NCBI GenBank assembly: GCA_013285645.1
Contig: JABDHJ010000016.1
Location: 1 to 53,924 of the forward strand
Length of the DNA stretch: 53,924 nt
Direction of reading: 5' to 3'
DNA from: Verrucomicrobiota bacterium
GTDB taxonomy: Bacteria > Verrucomicrobiota > Verrucomicrobiia > Methylacidiphilales > UBA1321
The notes beneath the pieces are model-generated. The model saw nothing but the letters and a program-made list of their open reading frames with translations. It had not been told where the DNA came from and did no database searches. This document shows, in pieces, positions 7,731 through 16,669 of the stretch. The translations under genes were made by a program, and so were the position numbers. The number at the start of each line of letters is the position of its first letter. Positions within the stretch are counted from its first letter, which is position 1.

Positions 7731-9407
7731 ATGGCAGAACCAGTTGCAGTTGCGAAAATGGACAAGATCGTGGCCCTGTGCAAACGGCGGGGCTTTATTT
7801 TTCAATCGTCGGAAATCTATGGCGGCCTCAATGGCGCGTGGGATTACGGCCCGCTTGGCGTGGAGTTGAAGCGGAATCTCAAGGATTACTGGTGGAAGTG
7901 CATGACGCAATTGCGCGACGATATCGTCGGCTTCGATGGCTCCATCCTGATGAACCGCGCCGTCTGGAAAGCTAGCGGGCATGAGGCGACGTTTTCTGAT
8001 CCGATGGTGGAGTGTTTGCTGACGAAGAAGCGTTATCGCGCGGATCAGATCGAGCCGCAAAGCGGCACAGTTTTTCCCTTCGAAGGTATAATTGAAGCGC
8101 CGGGGGCTGATGCTCACGAAGAGGTAAAGAAACTTTGGGAAACTGAAGTTGGCGCATCAGTTACTAAGTTTACCGTGAATAGCACTTCGCTCTTGAGCCT
8201 CTTCAAACCTCTCTCTTTTGCGGTCATCGTACCCGAAGGGAAAGGCATCGAGTCCGCCACCAAAATTGCTCGTCAATTCTATGATGCGCGCGGCTACAAA
8301 AATTATAAACCTGTTGTAGGGGAAAAATATTCTGAATTGGCTACCACCAAGTTCAACCCTGAAAACGGCAGCATGCTCGGCGAACCCCGCGTCTTCAACC
8401 TCATGCTGAAGACCTACGTCGGTGCTGTGGAAAGCGAAGATAGCATCACTTACCTGCGGCCCGAGACGGCGCAGGCGATGTTTGTGCAGTTTAAGAACGT
8501 GCTTGATGTCTCGCAGAAGAAGCTGCCGTTCGGCATTGCGCAGATCGGCAAGGCGTTCCGCAACGAGATCAACCCGCGCAACTTTACTTTCCGCTCACGT
8601 GAATTCGAGCAGATGGAACTCGAGTTCTTCGTCAAGCCTGGCACCGGTCCCGAGTGGCTCGACAAGTGGCTGGAAGAACGGCTTGCGTGGTATGAGCAGG
8701 TCGGCATTCCGCGCGCGAAGATCCATATCCTCACCGTGCCGGAGAAGGACCGCGCGTTTTACTCGCAGGGCACCTACGACCTCGAATACGAATTTCCGTT
8801 CGGCATCCAGGAACTTGAAGGCATCGCCCATCGCGGCAACTACGATCTCACGCAGCATCAGAACGCCAGCGGCAAACCACTCGAATATTTCGACGAGGAA
8901 ACGAAGACCAAGTATCTCGCGGAAGTCGTCGAGCCGAGCGCGGGCGTCGACCGCACCGTGCTGGCCATTCTCTGCGAAGGTTATGACGAGGAGACGATTA
9001 AGGACGAGGAAAGCGGCAAGGAAGAGACGCGTGTCGTTCTCCGGTTCGCGCCGCGCATCGCGCCGATCAAGGCCGCCATTTTCCCGCTCCTCAAGAACAA
9101 GCCCGAGTTGGTTGCCATTGCGAAGGACATCTACAAGACGCTGCAGCCGTTGCTCAAGGTCGCCTATGCCGACACCGCCGCAATTGGCCGTCGCTACCGG
9201 CGCATGGATGAAGTCGGCACGCCGTTCGGCATCACGATTGATTTCGAGACAATCGAGGGCACCAAGGAAGCTTGCACCTCTGCCACAGGCAAGCCTATCG
9301 CCGTCGGCGAGAAGGACACGGTCACTTTGCGTCATCGCGACAGCATGAAACAGGAGCGGATCGCGATTGCCGATTTGCCTGCGTATCTACTGACGAAGGT
9401 CTCCTAA
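7731..9407 (+). CDS. glyS: Glycyl-tRNA synthetase, single-chain class II
   Basis: It charges tRNA-Gly in the cytoplasm. The start MAEPVAVAKMDKIV leads into RRGFIFQSSEIYGGLNGAWD, typical of the alpha2-type enzyme. Motif 2 is FRNEINPRNFTFRSREFEQM and motif 3 is GVDRTVLAILCEGY, followed by an anticodon-binding domain. The ATG at 7731 is chosen over an upstream in-frame TTG at 7692. At 558 residues it is longer than many bacterial relatives: between KKRYRADQ and EPRVFNLM (about residues 108-210) it carries roughly 100 residues that are visibly more AT-rich. The zinc-binding CPxCG seen there in some homologues is replaced by FNPENG. Confidence 0.95.
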   Translation: MAEPVAVAKMDKIVALCKRRGFIFQSSEIYGGLNGAWDYGPLGVELKRNLKDYWWKCMTQLRDDIVGFDGSILMNRAVWKASGHEATFSDPMVECLLTKKRYRADQIEPQSGTVFPFEGIIEAPGADAHEEVKKLWETEVGASVTKFTVNSTSLLSLFKPLSFAVIVPEGKGIESATKIARQFYDARGYKNYKPVVGEKYSELATTKFNPENGSMLGEPRVFNLMLKTYVGAVESEDSITYLRPETAQAMFVQFKNVLDVSQKKLPFGIAQIGKAFRNEINPRNFTFRSREFEQMELEFFVKPGTGPEWLDKWLEERLAWYEQVGIPRAKIHILTVPEKDRAFYSQGTYDLEYEFPFGIQELEGIAHRGNYDLTQHQNASGKPLEYFDEETKTKYLAEVVEPSAGVDRTVLAILCEGYDEETIKDEESGKEETRVVLRFAPRIAPIKAAIFPLLKNKPELVAIAKDIYKTLQPLLKVAYADTAAIGRRYRRMDEVGTPFGITIDFETIEGTKEACTSATGKPIAVGEKDTVTLRHRDSMKQERIAIADLPAYLLTKVS

Positions 9408-9439
9408 GCACGCCGGTTATCTTCCATGATGGGGTTTCC

Positions 9440-10495
9440 ATGACACCAAAGCCCCTTCTCCTGGCCGATAACTGGCTGCTTGAGTTGGCCCAGGATGCGG
9501 ACGTGCCCGTGGCCCTGGTCTGCATGGAGGCGAAGCAGCTTTCCGATTACAAGCTTCCACCCCTCGTCGAGGTCCTGAATCTTCAGGAAGCCTTGGAGGG
9601 TTTGCGCGCCGGTCGCTTTTCCCGCCTGCTTACGAGCCCGCGCCATGGCCCTCTCTGGGATAAGCAGCGTCCCCTGCTCTCGCGCATCTGGGAAATGCGC
9701 AAAAAAATCGGGAACGATACCGTCCTGCGCCAGTATGAAATTCCCAAGGTGGCCCTGTCCTGCGGTGTTCCCCTCACCGTCGTTGATCGATCCGATGGCT
9801 CTCACATCGCGGAATGGAACCATCCCCTCTTAGAGGCAGCGGAGACCTATTGGATGAGAGAGCTTCCCCTTCATCCGCAGCATCCGTTGATCAATACATC
9901 GCGCCGCTTTCGACATCATTCCAACCTCGATAAAAGTCCGCTCCTTCAGGCCATGAAAAAGGTGCGCCCCATTTCGCTAGGCCTATCCGATTCCCGGCAG
10001 GCTTTGGCCAAGCCCGCCACCAAACGACACGACATCTTCTTTGCCGGATCCAATACCAGTCCCGTGCGGGAAGAGGCCCGCCAAGTCCTTCAACGACTCG
10101 CAGTTGAAGGCGCCTATAAAATCTATTTGCCCGAGACGGCTTTATCCCGTACCGATTTCTATCAGGCGTGCGCCGAATCGCATTTGGTCGTTTCTCCATC
10201 AGGCTGGGGCTGGGATTGTTTCCGGCATTACGAAGCGGCCCTCTGCGGAAGCGTGCCGGTGATGAATTATCCGACGATTCGCCGCTATCGTCCATTCCTC
10301 GAGGGAGAGCACGGCTTCTACTATGATTTGGAAGATAACGGATTGGAACGGTGCCTGAGAAAAGCACTCACAGATCGAGCCCGGCTGATCGAGATGGGCC
10401 AAAGCGCACGGAGCCATGCGCTCAACTATCATCTCTTTTCGAAGCTTCTACGGTTGATGGTAAAGAACCCTGGAGTAAGCTCCGAGGCATTTTAA
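9440..10495 (+). CDS. Glycosyltransferase, exostosin/CgeB-like GT-B
   Basis: A 351-residue protein whose C-terminal half has RHDIFFAGSNTSPVREEARQ, then LVVSPSGWGWDCFRHYEA and ALCGSVPVMNYPTIRRYRPF, the layout of the nucleotide-sugar binding half of exostosin and CgeB-type glycosyltransferases. It probably builds surface polysaccharide. The ATG at 9440 follows glyS by 32 bases. The last eleven codons and the stop (from about 10461) lie inside a repeat unit also found after the gene ending at 17035, so its C-terminal tail seems to come from repeat DNA. Confidence 0.7.
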   Translation: MTPKPLLLADNWLLELAQDADVPVALVCMEAKQLSDYKLPPLVEVLNLQEALEGLRAGRFSRLLTSPRHGPLWDKQRPLLSRIWEMRKKIGNDTVLRQYEIPKVALSCGVPLTVVDRSDGSHIAEWNHPLLEAAETYWMRELPLHPQHPLINTSRRFRHHSNLDKSPLLQAMKKVRPISLGLSDSRQALAKPATKRHDIFFAGSNTSPVREEARQVLQRLAVEGAYKIYLPETALSRTDFYQACAESHLVVSPSGWGWDCFRHYEAALCGSVPVMNYPTIRRYRPFLEGEHGFYYDLEDNGLERCLRKALTDRARLIEMGQSARSHALNYHLFSKLLRLMVKNPGVSSEAF

Positions 10496-10612
10496 GGTAG
10501 CCGCCGCTGTCCCTAGCGGCGGTGCCTTTTTCTCGACGGACCGCCGCTAGGGACAGCGGCGGCTACCACGGAACCAACTCCCTCGATCAAGCCGAAGCAA
10601 GCTTCGGAGAAT
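10461..10612. repeat. Composite intergenic repeat unit, copy A
   Basis: TAAAGAACCC...AGCTCCGAGGCATTTT is followed by a GTAGCC foldback and then AAGCCGAAGCAAGCTTCGG. The same three-part order occurs at 17037-17160. The unit starts inside the upstream coding region. Confidence 0.75.
10497..10566. repeat. Perfect 27-bp inverted repeat (GTAGCC foldback)
   Basis: The arm at 10497-10523, GTAGCCGCCGCTGTCCCTAG plus CGGCGGT, is the exact reverse complement of 10540-10566. The 16-base loop contains TTTTT. Such a stem would be very stable in RNA and probably ends transcription from both sides, between the glycosyltransferase and the convergent methyltransferase. Confidence 0.9.
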
Positions 10613-10634
10613 TAAACCCAAGGGATTAAACGAA

Positions 10635-11336
10635 TCAGACTGAACGGGCTGTCACGATGAGATGGCGACCGAACAGGGAACCGCCGGACCCTGCGGTCTT
10701 CCAAAAATCGATCTCTTCCTGCGTTTTTGATTTTTTCAGGCGGCGCTGGCAATAAACGATTTGCGGCCACGCGACGATCTTTTCCCAAAAGTGCTTGGGC
10801 TTGGACAGAGGTTCCTCGTGCAACCGGATATCGGAAAAGCCGGCGAGCTTAAGATAGAGATAAAGCTGGGGAAACGACCATGGCATGATGTGCATGTGGG
10901 AGCCGCTGACGATCTTTCCGGCAAGACAGGGGAAACTCGGGAAAAATCCGCGGATCAGGTATTGCAGACGAGCGGCGGGATACCAAATGTTCGGCGTCGT
11001 AACCACCATCAATCCGTCCTTCTCCAAATGTTGGTGGGAAGATTTGAGAAAAAGCAGCGGATTGCCAAAATGTTCCAGGCCCTCGCAGCAAAGGACGGCG
11101 TCATACAAAGGCAAATGAGACGGAATTCCCGCGTCGAGATCCGCCTGAAAAATCGTGCGGTAACCGGGAGAAGATGTGGTGTAAAGATCGATGCCATCCA
11201 TTTCCGTATCGAAGGGGACGCGGGCCTTTAACCAGCCCTCGCCAAACGGGGCGTCGAGCAGGCGGGGCCGCCCGGAAGGAGATTTGAAATGCGCCGTCAA
11301 AAGTTGGAGGACGACTTCTTTGGAGGAATCTTGCAT
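10635..11336 (-). CDS. SAM-dependent methyltransferase, class I
   Basis: A 233-residue protein of Methyltransf_11/23 type: RLLDAPFGEGWLK is the SAM-binding loop, YDAVLCCEGLEHFGNP is motif II with the usual E-H, and DGLMVVTTPNIWYPAAR is the post-II strand. The family methylates small molecules or glycans. It lies 23 bases downstream of a GT2 gene on the same strand and faces another glycosyltransferase, so a role in surface glycan synthesis is likely but inferred. Confidence 0.82.
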   Translation of the reverse strand: MQDSSKEVVLQLLTAHFKSPSGRPRLLDAPFGEGWLKARVPFDTEMDGIDLYTTSSPGYRTIFQADLDAGIPSHLPLYDAVLCCEGLEHFGNPLLFLKSSHQHLEKDGLMVVTTPNIWYPAARLQYLIRGFFPSFPCLAGKIVSGSHMHIMPWSFPQLYLYLKLAGFSDIRLHEEPLSKPKHFWEKIVAWPQIVYCQRRLKKSKTQEEIDFWKTAGSGGSLFGRHLIVTARSV

Positions 11337-11359
11337 GCGAAAAATGGGGGATAGATCAA

Positions 11360-12193
11360 TTATCTTTCAATCCAGCCCTCGGGCCATGGGCACCGGGTGA
11401 TTTCCTCCGGCAAATCGCTGGTTGGGATCTTGATCAGGCTTTCGTAAAGATGCTTTGATTCCGCAAAATAGTGAAGGTTTTTGATGCCGGGATCGAAGTT
11501 TTTCCAGACGCGGTCGAACCAGGTTGGGTCAACTCCGGAGGCGTGCCCATAGTTTTTCAGCTTGGTAAGAATGCGCTCGTCATCACCGACACACGACCCG
11601 TGATGCAGACGTAAATCGGAGGGAAGTTGTGCCATCTTGGGCTTCCGCCCCTTGCGAAAATATTCCTTCCATCGTGCCGAACCATGCCATTGAACCTGGC
11701 GGTCATGCTCGAAATAAAAGCCGCGGCGAAGAAAAGCCAGCGGACGGTAGCCATCGCCCGGTTCCACAATCTGGTAGTTCCAGGTGCGAAAATAAGTGCG
11801 GCTGTAGACTCTGTAAGCGGCCCACTGGGTTTTCTTCACGTGTTCCCAGCATTGACGCAGGACATCGACCGGCCAGACCTCGTCGCTATCGACGATGAGG
11901 TAATAATCCGCGTTAGGTTCGAGGTCCATCGCGGTATTGCGCAACCGGGCCTCGCTGTTTCCTCCGCGCACCTGGGACAGGCCCCGATCCACGATCAGTT
12001 TGATTTTATTGTCCGGGTCGGGAATCTGCAGCAAAACATCCAGGGTCCGATCGGGCGCAAGTTCCTTTCCTGAGAAATTCCGGTCATGCCGCGTGGTGCA
12101 GCAAATGGCATCGACCACGGGATAGATCGCCCGAACGCTGGCCTCAACGAAGGACTGCTCCTTGAACAGGAGCATGATCGCGGCCAAACGCAT
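11360..12193 (-). CDS. GT2-like glycosyltransferase
   Basis: A 277-residue protein starting MRLAAIMLLFKEQSFVEASV with a GT-A fold and the metal/nucleotide-sugar site YYLIVDSDEVWP (D-S-D type DxD). It resembles family 2 enzymes. No membrane helices are evident, so it acts in the cytoplasm. It is between dxs and the methyltransferase, all on the minus strand with short gaps. Sugar and acceptor are unknown. Confidence 0.78.
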   Translation of the reverse strand: MRLAAIMLLFKEQSFVEASVRAIYPVVDAICCTTRHDRNFSGKELAPDRTLDVLLQIPDPDNKIKLIVDRGLSQVRGGNSEARLRNTAMDLEPNADYYLIVDSDEVWPVDVLRQCWEHVKKTQWAAYRVYSRTYFRTWNYQIVEPGDGYRPLAFLRRGFYFEHDRQVQWHGSARWKEYFRKGRKPKMAQLPSDLRLHHGSCVGDDERILTKLKNYGHASGVDPTWFDRVWKNFDPGIKNLHYFAESKHLYESLIKIPTSDLPEEITRCPWPEGWIER

Positions 12194-12220
12194 ACGGCAA
12201 TGGAGAGCCCAGCCTCCCGG

Positions 12221-14140
12221 CTAGGCCACGACTTGCGCGGTCACTTTCGCGGCGGGCTTGACCTTGAGATAGGGCACCGTCTTCTCGACCGTGTTGGCAA
12301 CACTGATGCCAGCCTTGGTGCGGAGCGCGTCCACCTTGCCGTGATCGACAAAGGCATCAGGCCATCCGATGCGGACCACGGGAGTTTGGATGCCGACGTT
12401 GGAAAGTTCCTCCAGCACCGCGCTACCAAATCCACCGGCGAGCACGTGATCTTCCATCGTGACGACGACATCCGCGCTGCGGGCGAAGAAGGAAATCGTA
12501 TCGACATCGAGTGGCTTGACGGAGCGGGGATTGATCACCGCCGTGGAGAAGCCTTTCGCCTCGAGTTCCTTGGCGACTTCGAGTGCCATGGGCAGGAGCG
12601 CGCCGAGTCCAAGAATCACCGCCTGCGTGCCGTGCTTAACGACCTCGGCCTTGCCGATGGGAATCAGCGCGGGCTTGGCCTTGAGTGCCACACCGGGGCC
12701 ATTGCCACGCGGGTAGCGAATGGCGATGGGGCCGTCGTGATGGAGCGCCGTGAAGAGCATGTCGGCCAACTCGTCCTCGTTACTCGCATCGAGATGGACC
12801 ATATTGGGGATACAACGCAGGTAGCTGATGTCAAAGAGACCGTGATGGGTCGGGCCGTCATCGCCGGAGAGGCCGCCGCGATCCATACAGAACACGACGT
12901 TGAGATTCTGCAGGCAGACATCGTGGACGATCTGGTCAAAGGCGCGCTGGAGGAAGGTCGAGTAAATCGCGACGAACGGCTTGTACCCCTTGGTGGCCAT
13001 GCCGGCGGCGAAGAGAACGGCGTGTTCCTCGGCGATGCCGACGTCAAAATATTTGTCCGGATGCTTGGGCTGGAAGAGATCGAGCGCAGTGCCGTTGGGC
13101 ATGGCCCCGGTGATCGCGACGACCTGGGAATTCATGTCGGCGAGCTTGATCATCGTCTCGGCGAAGACCTGCGAGTAGGTCTTCGGCGCGTTGGAAGTCG
13201 TCTCGACGCCCTTTTCGGGATCGTAGGTGTTTGGGCCGACGCCGTGATATTTCTTCTGCTTCGACATGCCGATCTCGAAGCCCTTGCTCTTCTGCGTGAT
13301 GACGTGCAGGAGCAGCGGGTGATCGTGGTGCTTGGCGAAATCGAGCGTCTTGATCAGGTTCGGCAAATCGTGGCCATCGATTGGCCCGTAATAGGAAAGG
13401 CCCATCTCCTCGAAAATCAGGCTGGGACGATGCCCGGTGGAGAGCAGGCCCTTGACGGCGCCCTCGGCCTTGAGCGCGATGTTCTTGCCGGTTTCGCCGG
13501 TGAAACGCTCGACCAGCTTTTCCATGCTGCGATGCAGGTTCGCGTAACGAGGATCAGTAACGATGTTGGTCAGGTACTTGGCGATGGCGCCGACGTTCTT
13601 GTCGATCGACCATTCGTTATCGTTGAGGATGACGATGAGCCGCTTGGTGTGAGTCGAAATATTATTGAGCGCCTCATAGGTGATGCCGCAGGTGAAGGCC
13701 GCATCGCCGCAAAGCGCGACGACGTGCTCGCTGCCGCCCTTGAGATCGCGCGCCGTCGCCATGCCGAGCGCAGCGGAAAGAGCCGTGCCCGCGTGACCGG
13801 CGCCGTAGGAATCGTGCTCGCTCTCGGTGCGAAGCATGAAGCCGTTGAGTCCACCCGGCTGGCGAATGGTGTCAAAGCGGTCGCGCCGACCGGTGAGCAG
13901 CTTGTGGACGTAGGCCTGGTGGCTGACGTCGAAAACGAAATTATCGGTAGGGGTATCGAAGACCGCGTGGAGCGCGATGGTTAATTCCACCACACCAAGA
14001 TTGGGCCCGAGATGGCCGCCGGTCTTGGCCAGGACGGAGATGAGTTCCTCGCGGATTTCCGCAGCCAGGGTAGTGAGTTCGTCCTGCGAGAGTTTTTTGA
14101 CGTCTGCGGGCGAATTGATCGAGTCGAGAAGGCGTGCCAT
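12221..14140 (-). CDS. dxs: 1-deoxy-D-xylulose-5-phosphate synthase
   Basis: It condenses pyruvate and glyceraldehyde-3-phosphate using thiamine diphosphate, the first step of the MEP isoprenoid pathway, in the cytoplasm. The 639 residues show GGHLGPNLGVVELTIALH near the N-terminus, the TPP-binding GDAAFTCGITYEALNN followed by ILNDNEWSI, the pyrimidine-binding domain with DRGGLSGDDGPTHHG, and the C-terminal transketolase domain with VVTMEDHVLAGGFGSAV. The TPP motif has GDA rather than the common GDG. The start MARLLDSINSP is typical. The 632-codon frame on the opposite strand is a shadow. Confidence 0.96.
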   Translation of the reverse strand: MARLLDSINSPADVKKLSQDELTTLAAEIREELISVLAKTGGHLGPNLGVVELTIALHAVFDTPTDNFVFDVSHQAYVHKLLTGRRDRFDTIRQPGGLNGFMLRTESEHDSYGAGHAGTALSAALGMATARDLKGGSEHVVALCGDAAFTCGITYEALNNISTHTKRLIVILNDNEWSIDKNVGAIAKYLTNIVTDPRYANLHRSMEKLVERFTGETGKNIALKAEGAVKGLLSTGHRPSLIFEEMGLSYYGPIDGHDLPNLIKTLDFAKHHDHPLLLHVITQKSKGFEIGMSKQKKYHGVGPNTYDPEKGVETTSNAPKTYSQVFAETMIKLADMNSQVVAITGAMPNGTALDLFQPKHPDKYFDVGIAEEHAVLFAAGMATKGYKPFVAIYSTFLQRAFDQIVHDVCLQNLNVVFCMDRGGLSGDDGPTHHGLFDISYLRCIPNMVHLDASNEDELADMLFTALHHDGPIAIRYPRGNGPGVALKAKPALIPIGKAEVVKHGTQAVILGLGALLPMALEVAKELEAKGFSTAVINPRSVKPLDVDTISFFARSADVVVTMEDHVLAGGFGSAVLEELSNVGIQTPVVRIGWPDAFVDHGKVDALRTKAGISVANTVEKTVPYLKVKPAAKVTAQVVA

Positions 14141-14249
14141 AAGGTAAGGGGTGAGAGTTAGCGCGGTTCACGCGATTGAACAAGAATATTACGTTCATGC
14201 GACGGTGAAAACCTTTGGCCATTGACCCCAAGATAGCTGCTCTCCACAG

Positions 14250-15194
14250 TTGAATATCTTGAATAAGTTTCTTTCTATCAGGAAAATAGGGCTGCTCCTT
14301 GGCCTTCTGCTGATTCTTTCCTCTTTCGTGCTCGTGCAGGTTGCTCGGGGCTGCATTGCGCTATCCAATAGCGGGGCCATAGGGATCAATCACGAGGTGG
14401 CCGTTATTATTTGGGATAAAAACCACCACACCGAACACTTTATCCGTTCTGCAACACTTGATTCCAAAGATGCCAGTGCGGGTTTTCTTGTTCCGACGCC
14501 GACTACGCCGGAATTGGCTGTGGCAGATGCGCGGATTTTCGATCTCGTGGAGAAATATCTGCCAATTTATCGCAGTGACTCTGCGCCAATACCCGCTTCG
14601 ATTTTGACAAGCAAGAGCCCCATCGTTGTCGCCGAACAAGACATTGGAGACTACCACGCCGTGACCCTTGATGCCACCGATGCAACCGGCCTCGGCGTTT
14701 GGTTAAAAAAGAATGGTTATGCATGGACAGCAGGCTCGGCCCAATGGCTGGAGCCCTATCTAACTGCCAAATGGAAGATCACGGCATTTAAACTTAGAGG
14801 CTCCGGTTCCGGCGAGTTGACCACCAACGCCATTCGAATGAGCTTTGTCACCGATCACCCCTTCTTTCCTTACAGTGAACCCGCAGAAGCCAGCCAACTT
14901 AGTGGTCCCAATCGTACACTCCGAATTGCCATCCTCAGCGACGAGCGAATGACCGGGAAATTAGGCGATGGCACGGATTGGGCAGGCCATCTTGATCTCG
15001 CACGTTCCACTACACCTCCCTTATTTGCCCATGTGGACAAGAACGATTGGCTAAAATACGCCAAGTTCAACGACAAACCCGAAATTCAATTGCCCAAACG
15101 ATTGACCTACTTCTCGGATTACTCCAATCCACGTCCTGGCAAATCAGATCTCTTTTTCTCTGCAAGCCCGGACCAAGCGGATTATTCGCCTTAG
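14250..15194 (+). CDS. DUF2330-like exported protein
   Basis: About 314 residues with an N-terminal hydrophobic segment (about 14-32) followed by a cysteine in VARGCIAL, so it is exported and membrane-anchored or a lipoprotein. HEVAVIIWDKNHHTEHFIRS and GFLVPTPTTPEL match the pattern of DUF2330 proteins, whose function is unknown. There is no ATG at the N-terminus; TTG at 14250 or 14259 is the likely start. It diverges from dxs across about 110 bases that should hold both promoters. Confidence 0.65.
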   Translation: MNILNKFLSIRKIGLLLGLLLILSSFVLVQVARGCIALSNSGAIGINHEVAVIIWDKNHHTEHFIRSATLDSKDASAGFLVPTPTTPELAVADARIFDLVEKYLPIYRSDSAPIPASILTSKSPIVVAEQDIGDYHAVTLDATDATGLGVWLKKNGYAWTAGSAQWLEPYLTAKWKITAFKLRGSGSGELTTNAIRMSFVTDHPFFPYSEPAEASQLSGPNRTLRIAILSDERMTGKLGDGTDWAGHLDLARSTTPPLFAHVDKNDWLKYAKFNDKPEIQLPKRLTYFSDYSNPRPGKSDLFFSASPDQADYSP

Positions 15195-15447
15195 TCGTAA
15201 CGAAGCAGTTGGGATCGAGCTATAGCCCGATTGACACTGTAGGAAAAAGACGATGCCACGAGAACACGCCTTCGGTTTGAAATTCATCTCACATCCTTGC
15301 TTCCAACTACATCGTTACGGCTTAGAGCACAGCGGAAATTTTCACTTTGCCTTATTCTTTAAACGAGTAATTCTGCCTTTGTCGCAAGAGCGGTTTCGTC
15401 CGCATTGCTTATTTTACCCTAATAATCCACTCGAACGCCTCTCTCCC
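15195..15447. other. Intergenic region, no gene seen
   Basis: About 250 bases between the DUF2330-like gene and the next small gene. The frame of the next gene stays open back to 15253 but has no signal of real coding. CAACTACATCGTTACGGCT near 15304-15322 also occurs upstream of glyS. Confidence 0.5.
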
Positions 15448-15816
15448 ATGAAAAAATCCTTCGCGCTGAACCTGATGTGGGTCGCCATTTTGGGCGCACT
15501 CCTGACCTTTTCTTCGCCGGCGTTTGCCGTCAGCCACGTCATGATGCTGCAGGCGCAGGATTTGGTTCACCAAGCGTGGAATCCCGGTGGGAAAAAGCCC
15601 GGCGATGCCAAGCGTATCAAGTTGCTGAATCAGGCCTTGCAGCTTCTCGCCGACGATCCCTACGAGGGCTATAATGGTCACAAGAAAAAGGCCATCCGCT
15701 ATATCCACTCCGCCATCGACGAAATCAACCTCGGCGACCCCGACCATAAGGTGAATGATTATCTCCAGGACGCCGTGGATCAATGCCGCAGCGCCATCGT
15801 CGATAATGACGATTGA
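15448..15816 (+). CDS. Small exported helical protein
   Basis: A 122-residue protein starting MKKSFALNLMWVAILGALLT, with a clear Sec signal peptide and a likely cut after SSPAFA. The mature part is mostly helical, with RIKLLNQALQLL and AIRYIHSAIDEINLG, and is acidic at the end (DNDD). The family is not recognised. The ATG at 15448 is chosen because the signal peptide begins there. Confidence 0.7.
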   Translation: MKKSFALNLMWVAILGALLTFSSPAFAVSHVMMLQAQDLVHQAWNPGGKKPGDAKRIKLLNQALQLLADDPYEGYNGHKKKAIRYIHSAIDEINLGDPDHKVNDYLQDAVDQCRSAIVDNDD

Positions 15817-15852
15817 TTAGAGTACAGTTGGCATGCTGTGATACTCTCCTTT

Positions 15853-16545
15853 ATGCCACGGACCTTTCGTCCGACTATCGCGTTGATTGCGTTGGGAGCT
15901 TGTTTCTTTGGATCGTTGGCCTGGGCTGCTGCCTGTTTTCCCAAAGCTTACGATTGGCGTTATACAGTTATTTCATCCCTGGCTTCGCCGAGAGACAATC
16001 CGCACGCGTACTGGATTGCCAGTGCCGGGTTGGCAGTCACCGGGCTTGTACTTCTTCCGTTCCCATTCTTTTTACAGAAGCGCCTGGGGCGATTCGCGCC
16101 CCATTTGATGGCTTGGGGTGGAAGATTTTTTGTCCTCGGGGCAATTAGTCTTACTTTGTCCGCCTTGATTGTGCCCGGCCATTATCGCCTTCTGGGCATA
16201 GGTCGCACTCACGAACATTTGGCCCAGATTTCGAGCGTGGGATTTTGTCTCTCACTCATTTTATATCTTGGGACAATTCTCCGTTTGCCGCCGTCACTTT
16301 TTCTGATTCGTGTGATGAGTGTTGTTGCCGTCATTTTGCCTGTAACGGCCTTGATCGTGAGCCGGTTGAGCTTGTTCCTCGCTTATGAATGTTGTTCTCC
16401 GATGGTTTATCGTGCGGTCAAAGCCTCTCTTTGGAGTAGCCTGGCGCTCTGGGAATGGGTGGGTGCCGTGAGCATTTATCTTTTTTTGGCACTCACGATT
16501 TATGCGCTGCCTGAAGGTGATCTGCAATCCGAGCCCAGAAAATAG
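15853..16545 (+). CDS. DUF998-like integral membrane protein
   Basis: About 230 residues with roughly six hydrophobic segments. PKAYDWRYTVISSLASPRDN in the first loop resembles DUF998 and related proteins, where a short conserved loop follows the first helix. An in-frame GTG at 15838 would add five residues; the ATG at 15853 is preferred. The function is unknown. Confidence 0.6.
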   Translation: MPRTFRPTIALIALGACFFGSLAWAAACFPKAYDWRYTVISSLASPRDNPHAYWIASAGLAVTGLVLLPFPFFLQKRLGRFAPHLMAWGGRFFVLGAISLTLSALIVPGHYRLLGIGRTHEHLAQISSVGFCLSLILYLGTILRLPPSLFLIRVMSVVAVILPVTALIVSRLSLFLAYECCSPMVYRAVKASLWSSLALWEWVGAVSIYLFLALTIYALPEGDLQSEPRK

Positions 16546-16669
16546 TCGACTCGTTGGAGAGTCCGCACGGACATCAAGGCGCTTAATCTTTATGACGGCC
16601 AAATGTAATTCTAAAGACCTAGCTTTTGGAAAGTAGCCATGGAATATTAGCGGCAAGGCGAAAAAGCAC

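Noticed and set aside
12086..13984. 632-codon plus-strand open frame
   Set aside because: It lies antiparallel over dxs, whose motifs are unmistakable; its translation is low-complexity and charged with no domain.
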